Below are positions 35,028 to 43,768 of a DNA stretch of 47,215 nucleotides, piece by piece. Numbering within the stretch: position 1 is the stretch's first letter; each line of letters opens with the position of its first letter. Both the position numbers and the translations under genes were made by a program. Location: the NCBI GenBank assembly GCA_964556165.1, contig CAZKVH010000012.1, forward strand, positions 1 to 47,215. The letters run 5' to 3'. This DNA comes from JAQVEM01 sp964556165 (GTDB lineage: Bacteria > Actinomycetota > Humimicrobiia > Humimicrobiales > Humimicrobiaceae). The notes beneath the pieces were generated by a model, which did no database searches, was not told the origin of the DNA, and saw nothing but the letters and a program-made list of their open reading frames with translations.

Positions 35028-35594
35028 TCATATATAAGGTTCTATCAAACCATAATTCTTATCTTTCCTGCGATATACAACTGCTGTCCTCTCAGTCTCT
35101 GAGTTAATAAAAACAAAAAAATCATGTCCCAGCATCTCCATCTGTAATACTGCCTCTTCGGGAGGTATCGGCTTTAAAGCAAAAGTTTTTGTTTTTACTA
35201 TCGATTTTCTTATTTTATCCTCATCATCCGTAACTTTTTGACCTATCCCACCGGTTTCGGCAGCTTCTTTCCTGCTGTTGTTTTTCCTGCCCTTTTCTAC
35301 CAGCTTTTCCTTGTATTTTTTTACTAATCTCTCCAGTTTACCATTAACCTTATCCACTGCTTCGTAAACATCTCCGCCGGAATCTGTTACTCTTATAACC
35401 GAACCGGCAGTAAATACGGTAACTTCAACCAGGTTATTTAAATTTATTCTTGGATTTTTCTCAAATATAAATTTTACTTCCAGTTTTACTACTTTATCCA
35501 GAATTTTATTTATCTTACTTCCTATCTTTTTTTCGGCATAACTTTTTATTTTATCATCCAGTTCTATATTTTTGCTTCTAATAATAAAATCCAA
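35028..35594 (-). CDS. hpf: Ribosome hibernation promoting factor, long form
   Basis: Long HPF dimerises 70S ribosomes into inactive 100S particles in starvation. The 188-aa protein has the N-terminal S30AE domain (MDFIIRSKNIELDDKIKSYA, VIRVTDSGGDVYEAVDKV), a basic linker (KGRKNNSRKEAA) and the C-terminal dimerisation domain with KPIPPEEAVLQMEMLGHDFF. The TTG start at 35594 has GGGGGA four bases upstream. It is directly upstream of secA in the same orientation, as in Bacillus. Confidence 0.94.
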   Translation of the reverse strand: MDFIIRSKNIELDDKIKSYAEKKIGSKINKILDKVVKLEVKFIFEKNPRINLNNLVEVTVFTAGSVIRVTDSGGDVYEAVDKVNGKLERLVKKYKEKLVEKGRKNNSRKEAAETGGIGQKVTDDEDKIRKSIVKTKTFALKPIPPEEAVLQMEMLGHDFFVFINSETERTAVVYRRKDKNYGLIEPYI

Positions 35595-35656
35595 TGTGTC
35601 CCCCTTTTATATATTGCCAATCAATTTAAAAATAAAATTCCCTGCTGCAATAAATA

Positions 35657-35878
35657 TCAATCTATTGCAACCACCTTCCTGGCTATACTTCCCCTCTCGT
35701 CTTTATCCAGCTCGAACTCTACTCTCTGTCCTCCTTTTAATACTTTAAAACCTTCCATTTGTATTTCAGAGTAATCCACAAAAACATCATCAGCCTCTTC
35801 AATTTCAGGCTTTATAAACCCGAATCCGTTCTCCGGGCTGAACCATTTTACTTTACCTTTTAATTTTAACGGCTTCAT
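35657..35878 (-). CDS. Cold-shock domain protein
   Basis: The 73-aa single CSD protein binds single-stranded RNA or DNA as a chaperone. RNP1 is GKVKWFSPENGFGFIKP and RNP2 is DVFVDYSEI, with Asp replacing the usual His (VFVH). C-terminal GGQRVEFELDKDERGSIARKV completes the barrel. Its ATG overlaps the TGA of comF (ATGA), with GGGGAG inside comF as ribosome binding site, so it is coupled to comF. Confidence 0.93.
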   Translation of the reverse strand: MKPLKLKGKVKWFSPENGFGFIKPEIEEADDVFVDYSEIQMEGFKVLKGGQRVEFELDKDERGSIARKVVAID

Positions 35879-36603
35879 TGCGCTCCCCTTGCCAGAGTCA
35901 ATAAATAAATCTTATCAGCACCGGCTTTCTTCAATACATCGGAAATCTCCATCAATGTGCTTCCTGTTGTCCATACATCATCTACCAGAAGTATATTCTT
36001 ACCGTAATAAAGAAGGCAATCCCTGACCTTAAAAGCCTGCTTAACATTGCTTTTCCTCTGTATATAACTTAAGCTCTGCTGTTTAAGAATACTCTTAATT
36101 CTTATTATATTACCAGCAAATGGAATTTTAATTAACCTTGAAAATGATTCACATAAAATTTCCATATGCTTCCCTGGAACTGTCTCTATATAATCAATCT
36201 TTTCAGATTCATAATTTTTTATATAAGTTTTTGCCAGAAATTTACTAATAATTTCTTTAAGATCATATATTTTATTGTATTTGTATTTTTTTATTATCTT
36301 TTTTATTCCCCCTCTGTAGATAGCAAAACTCCTGTGCATGAAAAAATTAAAGTCCTCTTTTTTACATAAATTACATCTCAGTCTATTTGATTCACTCTCG
36401 TTTAATTTATCCCCGGGCAATGGTCTGCCGCAATAACTGCATATATTATCTTTTATTTCTTCAATCTTTGACAGGCATTCGCCACACAGGAAATCAGGAG
36501 CAACCTTCCCGCACACAGCACATAGCGGTGGAGTAATAATATCTTTAAAAATATCCAGTAAATTTCTGCTAAACTTATTCGGAATTTTCTCTATCAATAT
36601 CAA
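35875..36603 (-). CDS. comF: ComF family phosphoribosyltransferase-like protein
   Basis: ComF proteins support DNA uptake or DNA repair in many bacteria. The 242-aa protein has an N-terminal double zinc ribbon (CAVCG, CGEC, CSYCGRPL, CNLCKK) and a C-terminal PRTase fold with the PRPP loop ILLVDDVWTTGSTL. The start is probably TTG 36603, within the last 29 bases of the preceding nucleotidyltransferase gene and weakly preceded by GAG; TTG 36597 is an alternative. It is translationally coupled to the cold-shock gene. Confidence 0.88.
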   Translation of the reverse strand: MILIEKIPNKFSRNLLDIFKDIITPPLCAVCGKVAPDFLCGECLSKIEEIKDNICSYCGRPLPGDKLNESESNRLRCNLCKKEDFNFFMHRSFAIYRGGIKKIIKKYKYNKIYDLKEIISKFLAKTYIKNYESEKIDYIETVPGKHMEILCESFSRLIKIPFAGNIIRIKSILKQQSLSYIQRKSNVKQAFKVRDCLLYYGKNILLVDDVWTTGSTLMEISDVLKKAGADKIYLLTLARGAQ

Positions 36604-37705
36604 TTATCTCATTTGACATGATTTTTACACTCGGATGAATTTTTATCCCATCCTTTATTACAGTCCTCGAGCCTATAACAGCTTTCTCAAGAACTGAAGC
36701 CTTGTCTTTTATCTTCGCATCATACCCTATAATGGCACCTATCAAAGAAGCATCTTTCCCTATATAACCGCTACCCCATTTTATACCTCTGTATAGTACC
36801 GCTCTTTCATCTACTACCGTATTACTTCCAAGAATTATGGGTCCAAAAAGCCTGGAATCTCTTTTTATTGTACAGTTATCGCCTATGCATACCGGAGGAA
36901 TTATTACTACTCCCTCTTCTATCTTGCAATTTTTTCCTATCCATACACCCTCCTTTATTTTATCACCGGGGATACTTACATCAACTTTTCCTTCAAGAGC
37001 ATCAAAATTACCCTGCTGATACTCATCCAGGCTTCCAACATCGTTCCAGTATTGATTATGATGATAACCGTAATATTTAACATCTTTTTTTAAAAGATCT
37101 GGAAATACATTTTTACCAAAATCACAAAAATTGCCTCTCGGAGGCATAAAATTAAATATATCCGGTTCAAAAAAATATATTCCACTGTTTGCCAGATTTG
37201 ACATAGCTTCCCCGCTCAAAGGCTTTTCCTGGAATCCCTTTATTCTATTATCCTCATCTATTATTACCACACCATATTGATATGTATTCTCAACTTCAGT
37301 TAATATAAGCGTTGCGACACCCGCACTTTTCCTGTGGAACTTTGCTGCCTCTGTTAAATTAATGTCAGTTAGAGCATCCCCGCTTATAACCAGGAATGGT
37401 TTATCCTCAAAAAAATCCTCTACATTTTTTACTCCCCCTGCAGTGCCGAGAAGCTCTTCTTCGTAGGAATAAACTATTTTTACCCCCCATTTTGAACCAT
37501 CGCCAAAATAATTTCTTATTTCATCCGGATACCAGTGAAGATTACAGACGATATCTGTAAAATTATGCCTGGCAAGAAGTCTGACAATATGTTCCATTAC
37601 GGGTCTGTTAACTATCGGAGCCATTGGCTTTGATATAAGGTCCGTAAGCGGTCTCAACCTTGTTCCGAGACCTGCAGCCAGTATCATAGCTTTATTCTTT
37701 TTCAT
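36575..37705 (-). CDS. Sugar-phosphate nucleotidyltransferase with left-handed beta-helix tail
   Basis: The 376-aa protein is of the GDP-mannose pyrophosphorylase-like class: MILAAGLGTRLRPLTDLISK (signature GxGTRLRPLT), NRPVMEHIV, LGTAGGVKN, VISGDALTDI and, after residue 250, hexapeptide repeats (IGKNCKIEEGVVI, IGDNCTIKRD). It activates a sugar-1-phosphate with an NTP; which one is uncertain. It is a paralogue of the enzyme at 43752, but sits with mtnA and comF rather than in the GDP-deoxysugar cluster. ATG 37705 is three bases after the mtnA stop. Confidence 0.85.
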   Translation of the reverse strand: MKKNKAMILAAGLGTRLRPLTDLISKPMAPIVNRPVMEHIVRLLARHNFTDIVCNLHWYPDEIRNYFGDGSKWGVKIVYSYEEELLGTAGGVKNVEDFFEDKPFLVISGDALTDINLTEAAKFHRKSAGVATLILTEVENTYQYGVVIIDEDNRIKGFQEKPLSGEAMSNLANSGIYFFEPDIFNFMPPRGNFCDFGKNVFPDLLKKDVKYYGYHHNQYWNDVGSLDEYQQGNFDALEGKVDVSIPGDKIKEGVWIGKNCKIEEGVVIIPPVCIGDNCTIKRDSRLFGPIILGSNTVVDERAVLYRGIKWGSGYIGKDASLIGAIIGYDAKIKDKASVLEKAVIGSRTVIKDGIKIHPSVKIMSNEIIDIDRENSE

Positions 37706-37708
37706 AGA

Positions 37709-38824
37709 TTAAACTCCGCTTTCAATATTAAAATTTTTATTTCTAAATATTCTAACAAATTTATCTCTAAAAGGTGGATATATTACACCTTCTTCAGTAA
37801 TTATAGCAGTTATATTACCTGCAGGTGTAACATCAAAAGCAGGATTCTTTACCGGCATATATTCAGGTATTATATTAATCCCTGAAATTGTACGCACTTC
37901 CTTTTCATCCCTGTACTCTATAGGAATATCACTCCCGGTTCTCATATTTAAATCCACAGTTGAGATTGGAGCTGCAATATAAAAGGGTATATTGTAAAAA
38001 TGTGCAAGAACGGATAAGCTCAGGGTACCTATCTTATTTGCAGTATCCCCATTTAGTGCAATCCTGTCCGCGCCAACTATTACTGCGTCAACCTCTCCTT
38101 TTGCCATAAAATACCCCGCCATGTTATCGGATATAACGAAAAAAGGTATTTTTTCCTGATAAAGCTCCCATGAAGTCAACCTTGCTCCCTGCAGAAAAGG
38201 CCTTGTTTCATCCACTATCACATTAGCAAGCCTCCCTTCCCTATTAAGGCTCTTTATTACACCAAGCGCAGTGCCATAACCTGATGTAGCAAGTGCCCCG
38301 GCATTACAATGTGTAAGAATTTTAATTTTTTTGCCTGTCTCTTTGAAAACTTCTTTACCATTCTGGCTGATTTCAAGATTAATCTCAAGGTCCTGCTTTT
38401 CAATTTTCATGGCTTCTTCAGCTAACCTTTCCTTAATTTCACCAACCTCACATCCAGTACATCCGGATATTACATTTTTCATCCTGTCAAGAGCCCAGAA
38501 AAGGTTTATAGCTGTAGGCCTGGTCTCTGCAAGCATTTTTATATTTCCATCCATATAAATTTTAAAATTTTCTTTGATTTTACCTTTATACTTTAATGCC
38601 GCGAGAACGACACCATAAGCAGCGGCAACGCCTATTGCAGGAGCTCCCCTTACAACCATATCCTTTATCGCCTTTGCCAGGCTACCTGCTGTCCGGCAAT
38701 ATACATATACTTCTTTAAAGGGGAGTTTCCTCTGGTCCACTAACTTCAGTGCATTATTCTCCCATCTAAGAGTTCTTACTTTGCTATATAGCCCGCTATT
38801 AAAGATTACGTCCCTATCTCCCAT
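37709..38824 (-). CDS. mtnA: S-methyl-5-thioribose-1-phosphate isomerase
   Basis: MtnA converts 5-methylthioribose-1-phosphate to the ribulose form in methionine salvage. The 371-aa protein has VRGAPAIGVAAAYG, ILTHCNAGALATSGYGTALG (catalytic Cys), VDETRPFLQGARLTSWEL and IVGADRIALNGDTANKIGT (catalytic Asp), as in true MtnA rather than eIF2B subunits. It starts inside ahcY (19-base overlap), so methylthioribose salvage and SAH removal, both products of SAM use, are co-expressed. mtnP and mtnK are not in the window. Confidence 0.93.
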   Translation of the reverse strand: MGDRDVIFNSGLYSKVRTLRWENNALKLVDQRKLPFKEVYVYCRTAGSLAKAIKDMVVRGAPAIGVAAAYGVVLAALKYKGKIKENFKIYMDGNIKMLAETRPTAINLFWALDRMKNVISGCTGCEVGEIKERLAEEAMKIEKQDLEINLEISQNGKEVFKETGKKIKILTHCNAGALATSGYGTALGVIKSLNREGRLANVIVDETRPFLQGARLTSWELYQEKIPFFVISDNMAGYFMAKGEVDAVIVGADRIALNGDTANKIGTLSLSVLAHFYNIPFYIAAPISTVDLNMRTGSDIPIEYRDEKEVRTISGINIIPEYMPVKNPAFDVTPAGNITAIITEEGVIYPPFRDKFVRIFRNKNFNIESGV

Positions 38825-40062
38825 GAGCTGAGATATTCCTCCTGTTCCCTGGTTAACCTGTCTATTTTAACCCCCATGCTTTTAAGTTTCAGCTCTGCTA
38901 TCTTCTTATCAATTTCTTCAGGAACCGTGTAAACTTTTTTTGAAAGCTTTTTACTGTTTTCTATAATATATTTCGCACTTAAAGCCTGATTTGCAAAACT
39001 CATATCCATAACACTTGCCGGATGGCCTTCGGCGGCACTGAGATTTACCAGCCTGCCTTCTGCAAGTATGTATATTCTCCTGCCATCCTTCATCAAATAC
39101 TCCTCTACAAAAGGTCTTACCTTCCTTTTTGATTTACTGTTTGCTTTTAAATATTTCAGGTCAATCTCAACGTCAAAATGCCCTGAATTGCCTAAAATCG
39201 CGTTATCCTTACAGTTGTCTATAATCACCCTGCCTATAACATTCTTATCTCCTGCTACAGACAGGAAAATATCCCCTACTTTCGCCGCTTCAGCAGAGCT
39301 CATAACATCAAAACCATCCAATTTTGCTTCCAGTGCTCTTAGAGGGTCCACCTCAAGCACTATAACCGATGCTCCCATACCTCTTGCTCTCACAGCTACG
39401 CCTCTTCCACACCAGCCATAACCTGCTACCACGAATTTCTTTCCTGCAAGCAATATATTGGTCGCCCTCAGGATTCCATCAATCGTGCTCTGGCCGGTTC
39501 CATAACGATTGTCAAAAAAATGTTTTGTCTTTGCGTCATTAACTGCAATTATAGGGTAGTAAAGAACTCCCTTCTTCTCCATACTCTTAAGTCTTATTAC
39601 ACCGGTAGTAGTTTCTTCCGTACCTCCGGAGACATCTTCCAGGAGCTCCTTTCTACTGCTATGAATCGTGGAGATTAAATCTGCTCCATCATCCATTGTA
39701 ACCTTTGGCCCGGTGTCAAGAACCCTGTTTATATGCCCATAATATGTTTTATTATCTTCGCCTTTTATTGCAAATACTTTTATACCAAAATCCTTCACAA
39801 GCGAGGCTGCGACATCGTCCTGTGTGCTCAGTGGATTTGAAGCACATAAAGCAACTTTAGCACCCCCTGCTTTTAAAGTAATCATAAGATTCGCAGTTTC
39901 AGCAGTAACATGAAGACATGCTCCTATGTTTAAATTCTTAAGAGGCTTTCTCTTTAAAAAATCTTCCCTTATGCCTCTTAATACCGGCATCTCAATTGCG
40001 CTCCACTCTATTTTATCCTTACCATTCCGTGCTAAATCAACATCTTTTACATCAAATTCCAT
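38806..40062 (-). CDS. ahcY: S-adenosylhomocysteinase
   Basis: AhcY splits S-adenosylhomocysteine into adenosine and homocysteine with bound NAD+. The 418-aa protein has HVTAETANLMITLKAGGA, ALCASNPLSTQDD, the NAD loop VVAGYGWCGRGVAVRARG and LSAAEGHPASVMDMSF. It lacks the approximately 40-residue insertion and the C-terminal KPDHYRY tail of the common bacterial/eukaryotic form, ending EEYLSSWEIGT, thus the archaeal/Thermotoga-type short enzyme. ATG 40062 follows AAGGGAAG. mtnA starts within its end. Confidence 0.95.
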   Translation of the reverse strand: MEFDVKDVDLARNGKDKIEWSAIEMPVLRGIREDFLKRKPLKNLNIGACLHVTAETANLMITLKAGGAKVALCASNPLSTQDDVAASLVKDFGIKVFAIKGEDNKTYYGHINRVLDTGPKVTMDDGADLISTIHSSRKELLEDVSGGTEETTTGVIRLKSMEKKGVLYYPIIAVNDAKTKHFFDNRYGTGQSTIDGILRATNILLAGKKFVVAGYGWCGRGVAVRARGMGASVIVLEVDPLRALEAKLDGFDVMSSAEAAKVGDIFLSVAGDKNVIGRVIIDNCKDNAILGNSGHFDVEIDLKYLKANSKSKRKVRPFVEEYLMKDGRRIYILAEGRLVNLSAAEGHPASVMDMSFANQALSAKYIIENSKKLSKKVYTVPEEIDKKIAELKLKSMGVKIDRLTREQEEYLSSWEIGT

Positions 40063-40109
40063 TAAAACTTCCCTTCCCAGGCTTTCCTGCCTTCCTAATT
40101 TTTCTTAAT

Positions 40110-41186
40110 TTATTTTTTATCTAACTTTTTGAGTTCAGCTTTCAATGACTCTATTTTATCAACCGGACCGGGATTAATCTCATAAAGAAGTGCAAGATAG
40201 ACACTGGCTGTATCCCCCAGGTACATAGCTGACAATGCCTTTGCTAATTTTGATTTTCCCTCTACCGGTATTTCAATTATTTTACTGATATTCTGACCTA
40301 TCAACTTTAAAGTAATCTCTATGCGGGTCTTTATCCTGACCCATTCTTCATTATCTCTAAAAACCAGTATAACAAATTTACCTGTGGTTTCTTTTAACCT
40401 CTCCCAGCCTACAGTTTCATTATGGTTTAACTCAGGAAACTCATTAAACCAGGAGGGGGTCTTTGAATTCTCATTCAGCTCGCATTTAAATCTGTAAGCT
40501 ACTGCGCTTAATATACCTTCCGTCCCGTATACGATAGGAAGATAATCAGAAATTTCCAGAGCAAGCTTCTTGGCAGGATTCTTACCGGTTTCGATTTCTC
40601 TTCTATAAAGCCCTGCTTTCTCCCTTATAAGGCTTAGAGATTCATCTATATCATCTAAAGATATGCTTATTATATTTAAACGAGCCATTATAAGATATGC
40701 GGGAAAAAATATATATCCAATTGCCCCTCTGGGCTGCATCCCTGAAGGTATTTTTATTATAGTTTTATCATTAACTATTGCAAACTTCTCAAGTTCGCCA
40801 CCCGAGCATACAACAATAATCTCACATTCCCTCTCTAATGCCTGCTTTGTAGCAGAAATCGTCTCTTCGGTATTTCCGGAGTAACTTATAGAAATAACCA
40901 GCCACCCTTTTTTTATAAATGAAGGCAGTTTGTAGCCTTTAACGATTTCAACAGGTATGTCAATATCATCATTTACCAGTTCTTTAATAATATCTCCTGC
41001 AAACCCGGAGCCCCCCATGCCAAGGAAAGCTACGCCATTATATTTACCGCCGCTTACTTTTCCGATATCAGCAGATTCCGCAATTTCTTTTGCTTTTAAT
41101 AATTGCTGATAGAACATTTCTTCAGCCTCAAGTATTTTTTCACTGTCGATTTCTCTTATTTTTACCGGGTTATCTAAAATATTCAC
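40110..41186 (-). CDS. Bifunctional phosphoglucose/phosphomannose isomerase
   Basis: It interconverts glucose-6-P, fructose-6-P and mannose-6-P in the cytoplasm, feeding mannose into the neighbouring GDP-sugar pathway. The 358-aa double-SIS protein has FLGMGGSGFAGDI, VISISYSGNTEETISA, PSGMQPRGAIGY and ELNHNETVGW, the pattern of the archaeal/actinobacterial family. I prefer GTG 41186 (MNILDNPVKIREID) because AAAGGTGG lies upstream at useful spacing; GTG 41195 lies inside that ribosome binding site. Confidence 0.9.
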   Translation of the reverse strand: MNILDNPVKIREIDSEKILEAEEMFYQQLLKAKEIAESADIGKVSGGKYNGVAFLGMGGSGFAGDIIKELVNDDIDIPVEIVKGYKLPSFIKKGWLVISISYSGNTEETISATKQALERECEIIVVCSGGELEKFAIVNDKTIIKIPSGMQPRGAIGYIFFPAYLIMARLNIISISLDDIDESLSLIREKAGLYRREIETGKNPAKKLALEISDYLPIVYGTEGILSAVAYRFKCELNENSKTPSWFNEFPELNHNETVGWERLKETTGKFVILVFRDNEEWVRIKTRIEITLKLIGQNISKIIEIPVEGKSKLAKALSAMYLGDTASVYLALLYEINPGPVDKIESLKAELKKLDKK

Positions 41187-41238
41187 AAAATCCACCTTTC
41201 CATTAATAATGCATGCTCTTATTTTAAAATTACTTTAC

Positions 41239-42687
41239 TTACCGGGCTACGCTGCTAATTATCTTTTCTCCAATCCCCTGAAGATAATTTGTTTTCTCTT
41301 CGCTCTCACCTTCTGCATACACTCTTACAACGGATTCTGTTCCAGAAGGTCTTATCATAAGCCAGCTGCCATCCTCAATTATATATTTATATCCATCCAG
41401 AGTTACGACTTCTTTAACTCCCTCTTTTTTCAATATATCAGGGATTCCTTTGGCCATTATATATTTTAGTCTCTCCTTCTGCTCAATATTAGTTTTATAG
41501 TCAATTCTGCTGAACTCGAAATAACCAAATTCATTATAAATCTCATCAAGAATCTGATTTACGCTCATATCCAGATTGCGTATTATCTCAAGAAGCCTTA
41601 GCCCCATCAGCATACCATCCCTTTCAGGTATGCTTCCTCCTGCCCACAGGCCGCCACTTTCTTCTCCGCCCATAACAACCCCGCCTTTTATTATCTCTTC
41701 TACTATGTACTTAAAACCAACAGGGGTGGTTACGAGGTCCAGATTATACTTTTTGCATATTTTATCTATCGTAGAAGTAAGATTTACAGATTTTACCACT
41801 CTACCCTTAACTTTCTTTACACGGGCCAGATACCATAAAAATATAGAATAAAGATGATGTGAACTAATATAATTACCGCCTTCTCCAAGAGCTGCGATTC
41901 TATCGCCATCACCATCAAGACATATGGCTAACTTATAATTCTTATTCTTTACAACCTCCCGTGCCTCGTTAAGATTATCTCCTATGGGCTCAGGGTTTAT
42001 TCCTCCAAAACCAGGATTCAGGATTGAATGTATCTCTTCAATTTTAACACTGCTAATTGAACCCAGTATATCGCTGAATATACCCCGGGCTGCCCCATAC
42101 ATCGGCTCCAGCAAGAGATTAAAGTCGAAGTCTTTTATAACATCGGTATCTACCTGAGATAAAATATTTTCCCTGTAGTCCGAGAGAAAATCAAATCCTT
42201 TTATGTCAGTATTACTTTTGCTCTCGGAGTTTAAAAATCTTTCATACTGCTTAACGTTACCTATAACATCATTTAGCTCTACTTCGATTTCCTTTATTAT
42301 ATCCATCGTTGCCGAGCTGCCAAAAAACCCTTTTATTTTATAACCATTGTAGTAATAAGGATTGTGGCTCGCAGTTATCATAATACCGAGATCGGCCTTT
42401 CTTTTGACTACGGCATAAGACAATACAGGAGTCGGTATAATTCTTTCCGAGTAATATGTCTGGATATTATTGAGAGTAAAAATAACCGCTGCCGCTCTCG
42501 CGAATTTTGCTGAAAGAAACCTGGTATCATAACCTATCGCCACCACCGGTTTTCTGCTCCCACCGTACTTTTTATTAAGATAGTTACTTACTGCCTGGGA
42601 AACGATTTCTACTCCCCGGAAAGTGTAATCATCCGCTATTATGCCCCTCCAGCCGTCTGTACCGAATTTTATAATAATTTCCTCCAT
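41239..42687 (-). CDS. Phosphomannomutase/phosphoglucomutase
   Basis: This alpha-D-phosphohexomutase converts mannose-6-P to mannose-1-P (and possibly glucose-6-P to glucose-1-P). The 482-aa protein has all four loops: ITASHNPYYYNGYKIK (phosphoserine), LDGDGDRIAALGE (Mg2+), GGEESGGLW (sugar ring) and IRPSGTESVVRVYAE (phosphate). Length is normal. ATG 42687 follows a modest GGGG site. It lies between the isomerase and gmd, supplying mannose-1-P to the guanylyltransferase at 43752. Confidence 0.92.
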   Translation of the reverse strand: MEEIIIKFGTDGWRGIIADDYTFRGVEIVSQAVSNYLNKKYGGSRKPVVAIGYDTRFLSAKFARAAAVIFTLNNIQTYYSERIIPTPVLSYAVVKRKADLGIMITASHNPYYYNGYKIKGFFGSSATMDIIKEIEVELNDVIGNVKQYERFLNSESKSNTDIKGFDFLSDYRENILSQVDTDVIKDFDFNLLLEPMYGAARGIFSDILGSISSVKIEEIHSILNPGFGGINPEPIGDNLNEAREVVKNKNYKLAICLDGDGDRIAALGEGGNYISSHHLYSIFLWYLARVKKVKGRVVKSVNLTSTIDKICKKYNLDLVTTPVGFKYIVEEIIKGGVVMGGEESGGLWAGGSIPERDGMLMGLRLLEIIRNLDMSVNQILDEIYNEFGYFEFSRIDYKTNIEQKERLKYIMAKGIPDILKKEGVKEVVTLDGYKYIIEDGSWLMIRPSGTESVVRVYAEGESEEKTNYLQGIGEKIISSVAR

Positions 42688-42719
42688 AATTTTTATCCCC
42701 TGTTAACTAAAATTAATTA

Positions 42720-43685
42720 TCAAACTAACTCTTTTAAATTATTATAATCATGTTCCACCATAATTTTAACCAGCTGCTCGAAGCCCGTCTTCTGCTTCCA
42801 TCCAAGTTCCTTCCTTGCTTTAGTTGAATCAGCTACCAGTATATCCACATCTGCAGGGCGGATGAATCTCTCATCGACTTTTACATACTTCTCCCAGTCC
42901 AGGTCAAGACATTTAAAAGAAAGCTCGGCCCACTCTTTTACTGAATGAGTCTCACCTGTTCCTACAACATAGTCTCCGGGTTTATCCTTCTGAAGCATGA
43001 GCCACATTGCCTCGATATAGTCTCTGGCAAAACCCCAGTCTCTTTTAGCATCCAGATTCCCGAGCATTAGTTCTTTTGCCAGTCCTAATTTTATCATTGC
43101 TGCCCCATAGGATATCTTCCTTGTAACAAATTCAAGACCGCGCCTGGGTGATTCATGATTAAAAAGTATACCACTGCAGGCAAACATATCATAACTCTCC
43201 CTGTAATTGACGGTCATGTAATGACCGTAAACCTTGGCTACCCCATAAGGGCTGCGGGGGTAAAAAGGAGTTTTCTCGCTCTGGGGTACTTCAATCGCTT
43301 TGCCAAACATCTCTGAACTTGATGCCTGGTAAAATTTTATCTTTCTGTTCAGGTGCCTGATTGCTTCCAGCATTCGCGTAACACCCAGACCTGTAAATTC
43401 ACCCGTCAAAACCGGCTGCTTCCAGGATGTCGGCACAAATGACATTGCGGCAAGATTATAAATCTCATCAGGCTGAGATTCCTTTATTGCATCAATTATA
43501 GATAACTGGTCGAGAAGGTCAGATTGTACAAACTTTATATTGTCTTTTATATGGTTTATTCTTTCAAGATTTTCTACCGATGAACGTCTCAACATGCCAT
43601 AAACTTCATATCCCTTATCCAGCAGAAACTCGGCAAGATAAGAACCGTCCTGCCCTGTAATTCCCGTAATAAGTGCTTTTACCAT
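42720..43685 (-). CDS. gmd: GDP-mannose 4,6-dehydratase
   Basis: Gmd makes GDP-4-keto-6-deoxy-D-mannose. The 321-aa short-chain dehydrogenase has TGITGQDGSYLAEFLLDKGY (NADP loop), LAAMSFVPTSWKQP, SSSEMFGKA, YGVAKVYGHYM (YxxxK) and the family's NHESPRRGLEFVTRKI and DAKRDWGFARDYIEAMW. It is slightly shorter than E. coli Gmd but complete. ATG 43685 is preceded by GGAGGAG; TTG 43700 is too far upstream. The product is probably used by Rmd two genes upstream (44895-45857). Confidence 0.95.
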   Translation of the reverse strand: MVKALITGITGQDGSYLAEFLLDKGYEVYGMLRRSSVENLERINHIKDNIKFVQSDLLDQLSIIDAIKESQPDEIYNLAAMSFVPTSWKQPVLTGEFTGLGVTRMLEAIRHLNRKIKFYQASSSEMFGKAIEVPQSEKTPFYPRSPYGVAKVYGHYMTVNYRESYDMFACSGILFNHESPRRGLEFVTRKISYGAAMIKLGLAKELMLGNLDAKRDWGFARDYIEAMWLMLQKDKPGDYVVGTGETHSVKEWAELSFKCLDLDWEKYVKVDERFIRPADVDILVADSTKARKELGWKQKTGFEQLVKIMVEHDYNNLKELV

Positions 43686-43733
43686 TATGTCTCCTCCCAA
43701 TTCTTAGAAAAATTTAACTCGCTAACTTTATCA

Positions 43734-43768
43734 GTCAGATTATTATACATCTTAAAAAGTAATCTGAC
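43734..43768. repeat. 9-bp inverted repeat at the end of the guanylyltransferase gene
   Basis: GTCAGATTA (43734-43742) and TAATCTGAC (43760-43768) are perfect complements. One arm is in the last codons of the guanylyltransferase gene and the other is in the spacer before gmd. No T-run follows on the minus strand, so it may be an mRNA-processing or stability hairpin rather than a terminator. Confidence 0.45.

Noticed and set aside
40063..40109. Search for a SAM or SAH riboswitch upstream of ahcY
   Set aside because: The spacer is 47 bases and shows no conserved core, so there is no room for a riboswitch.
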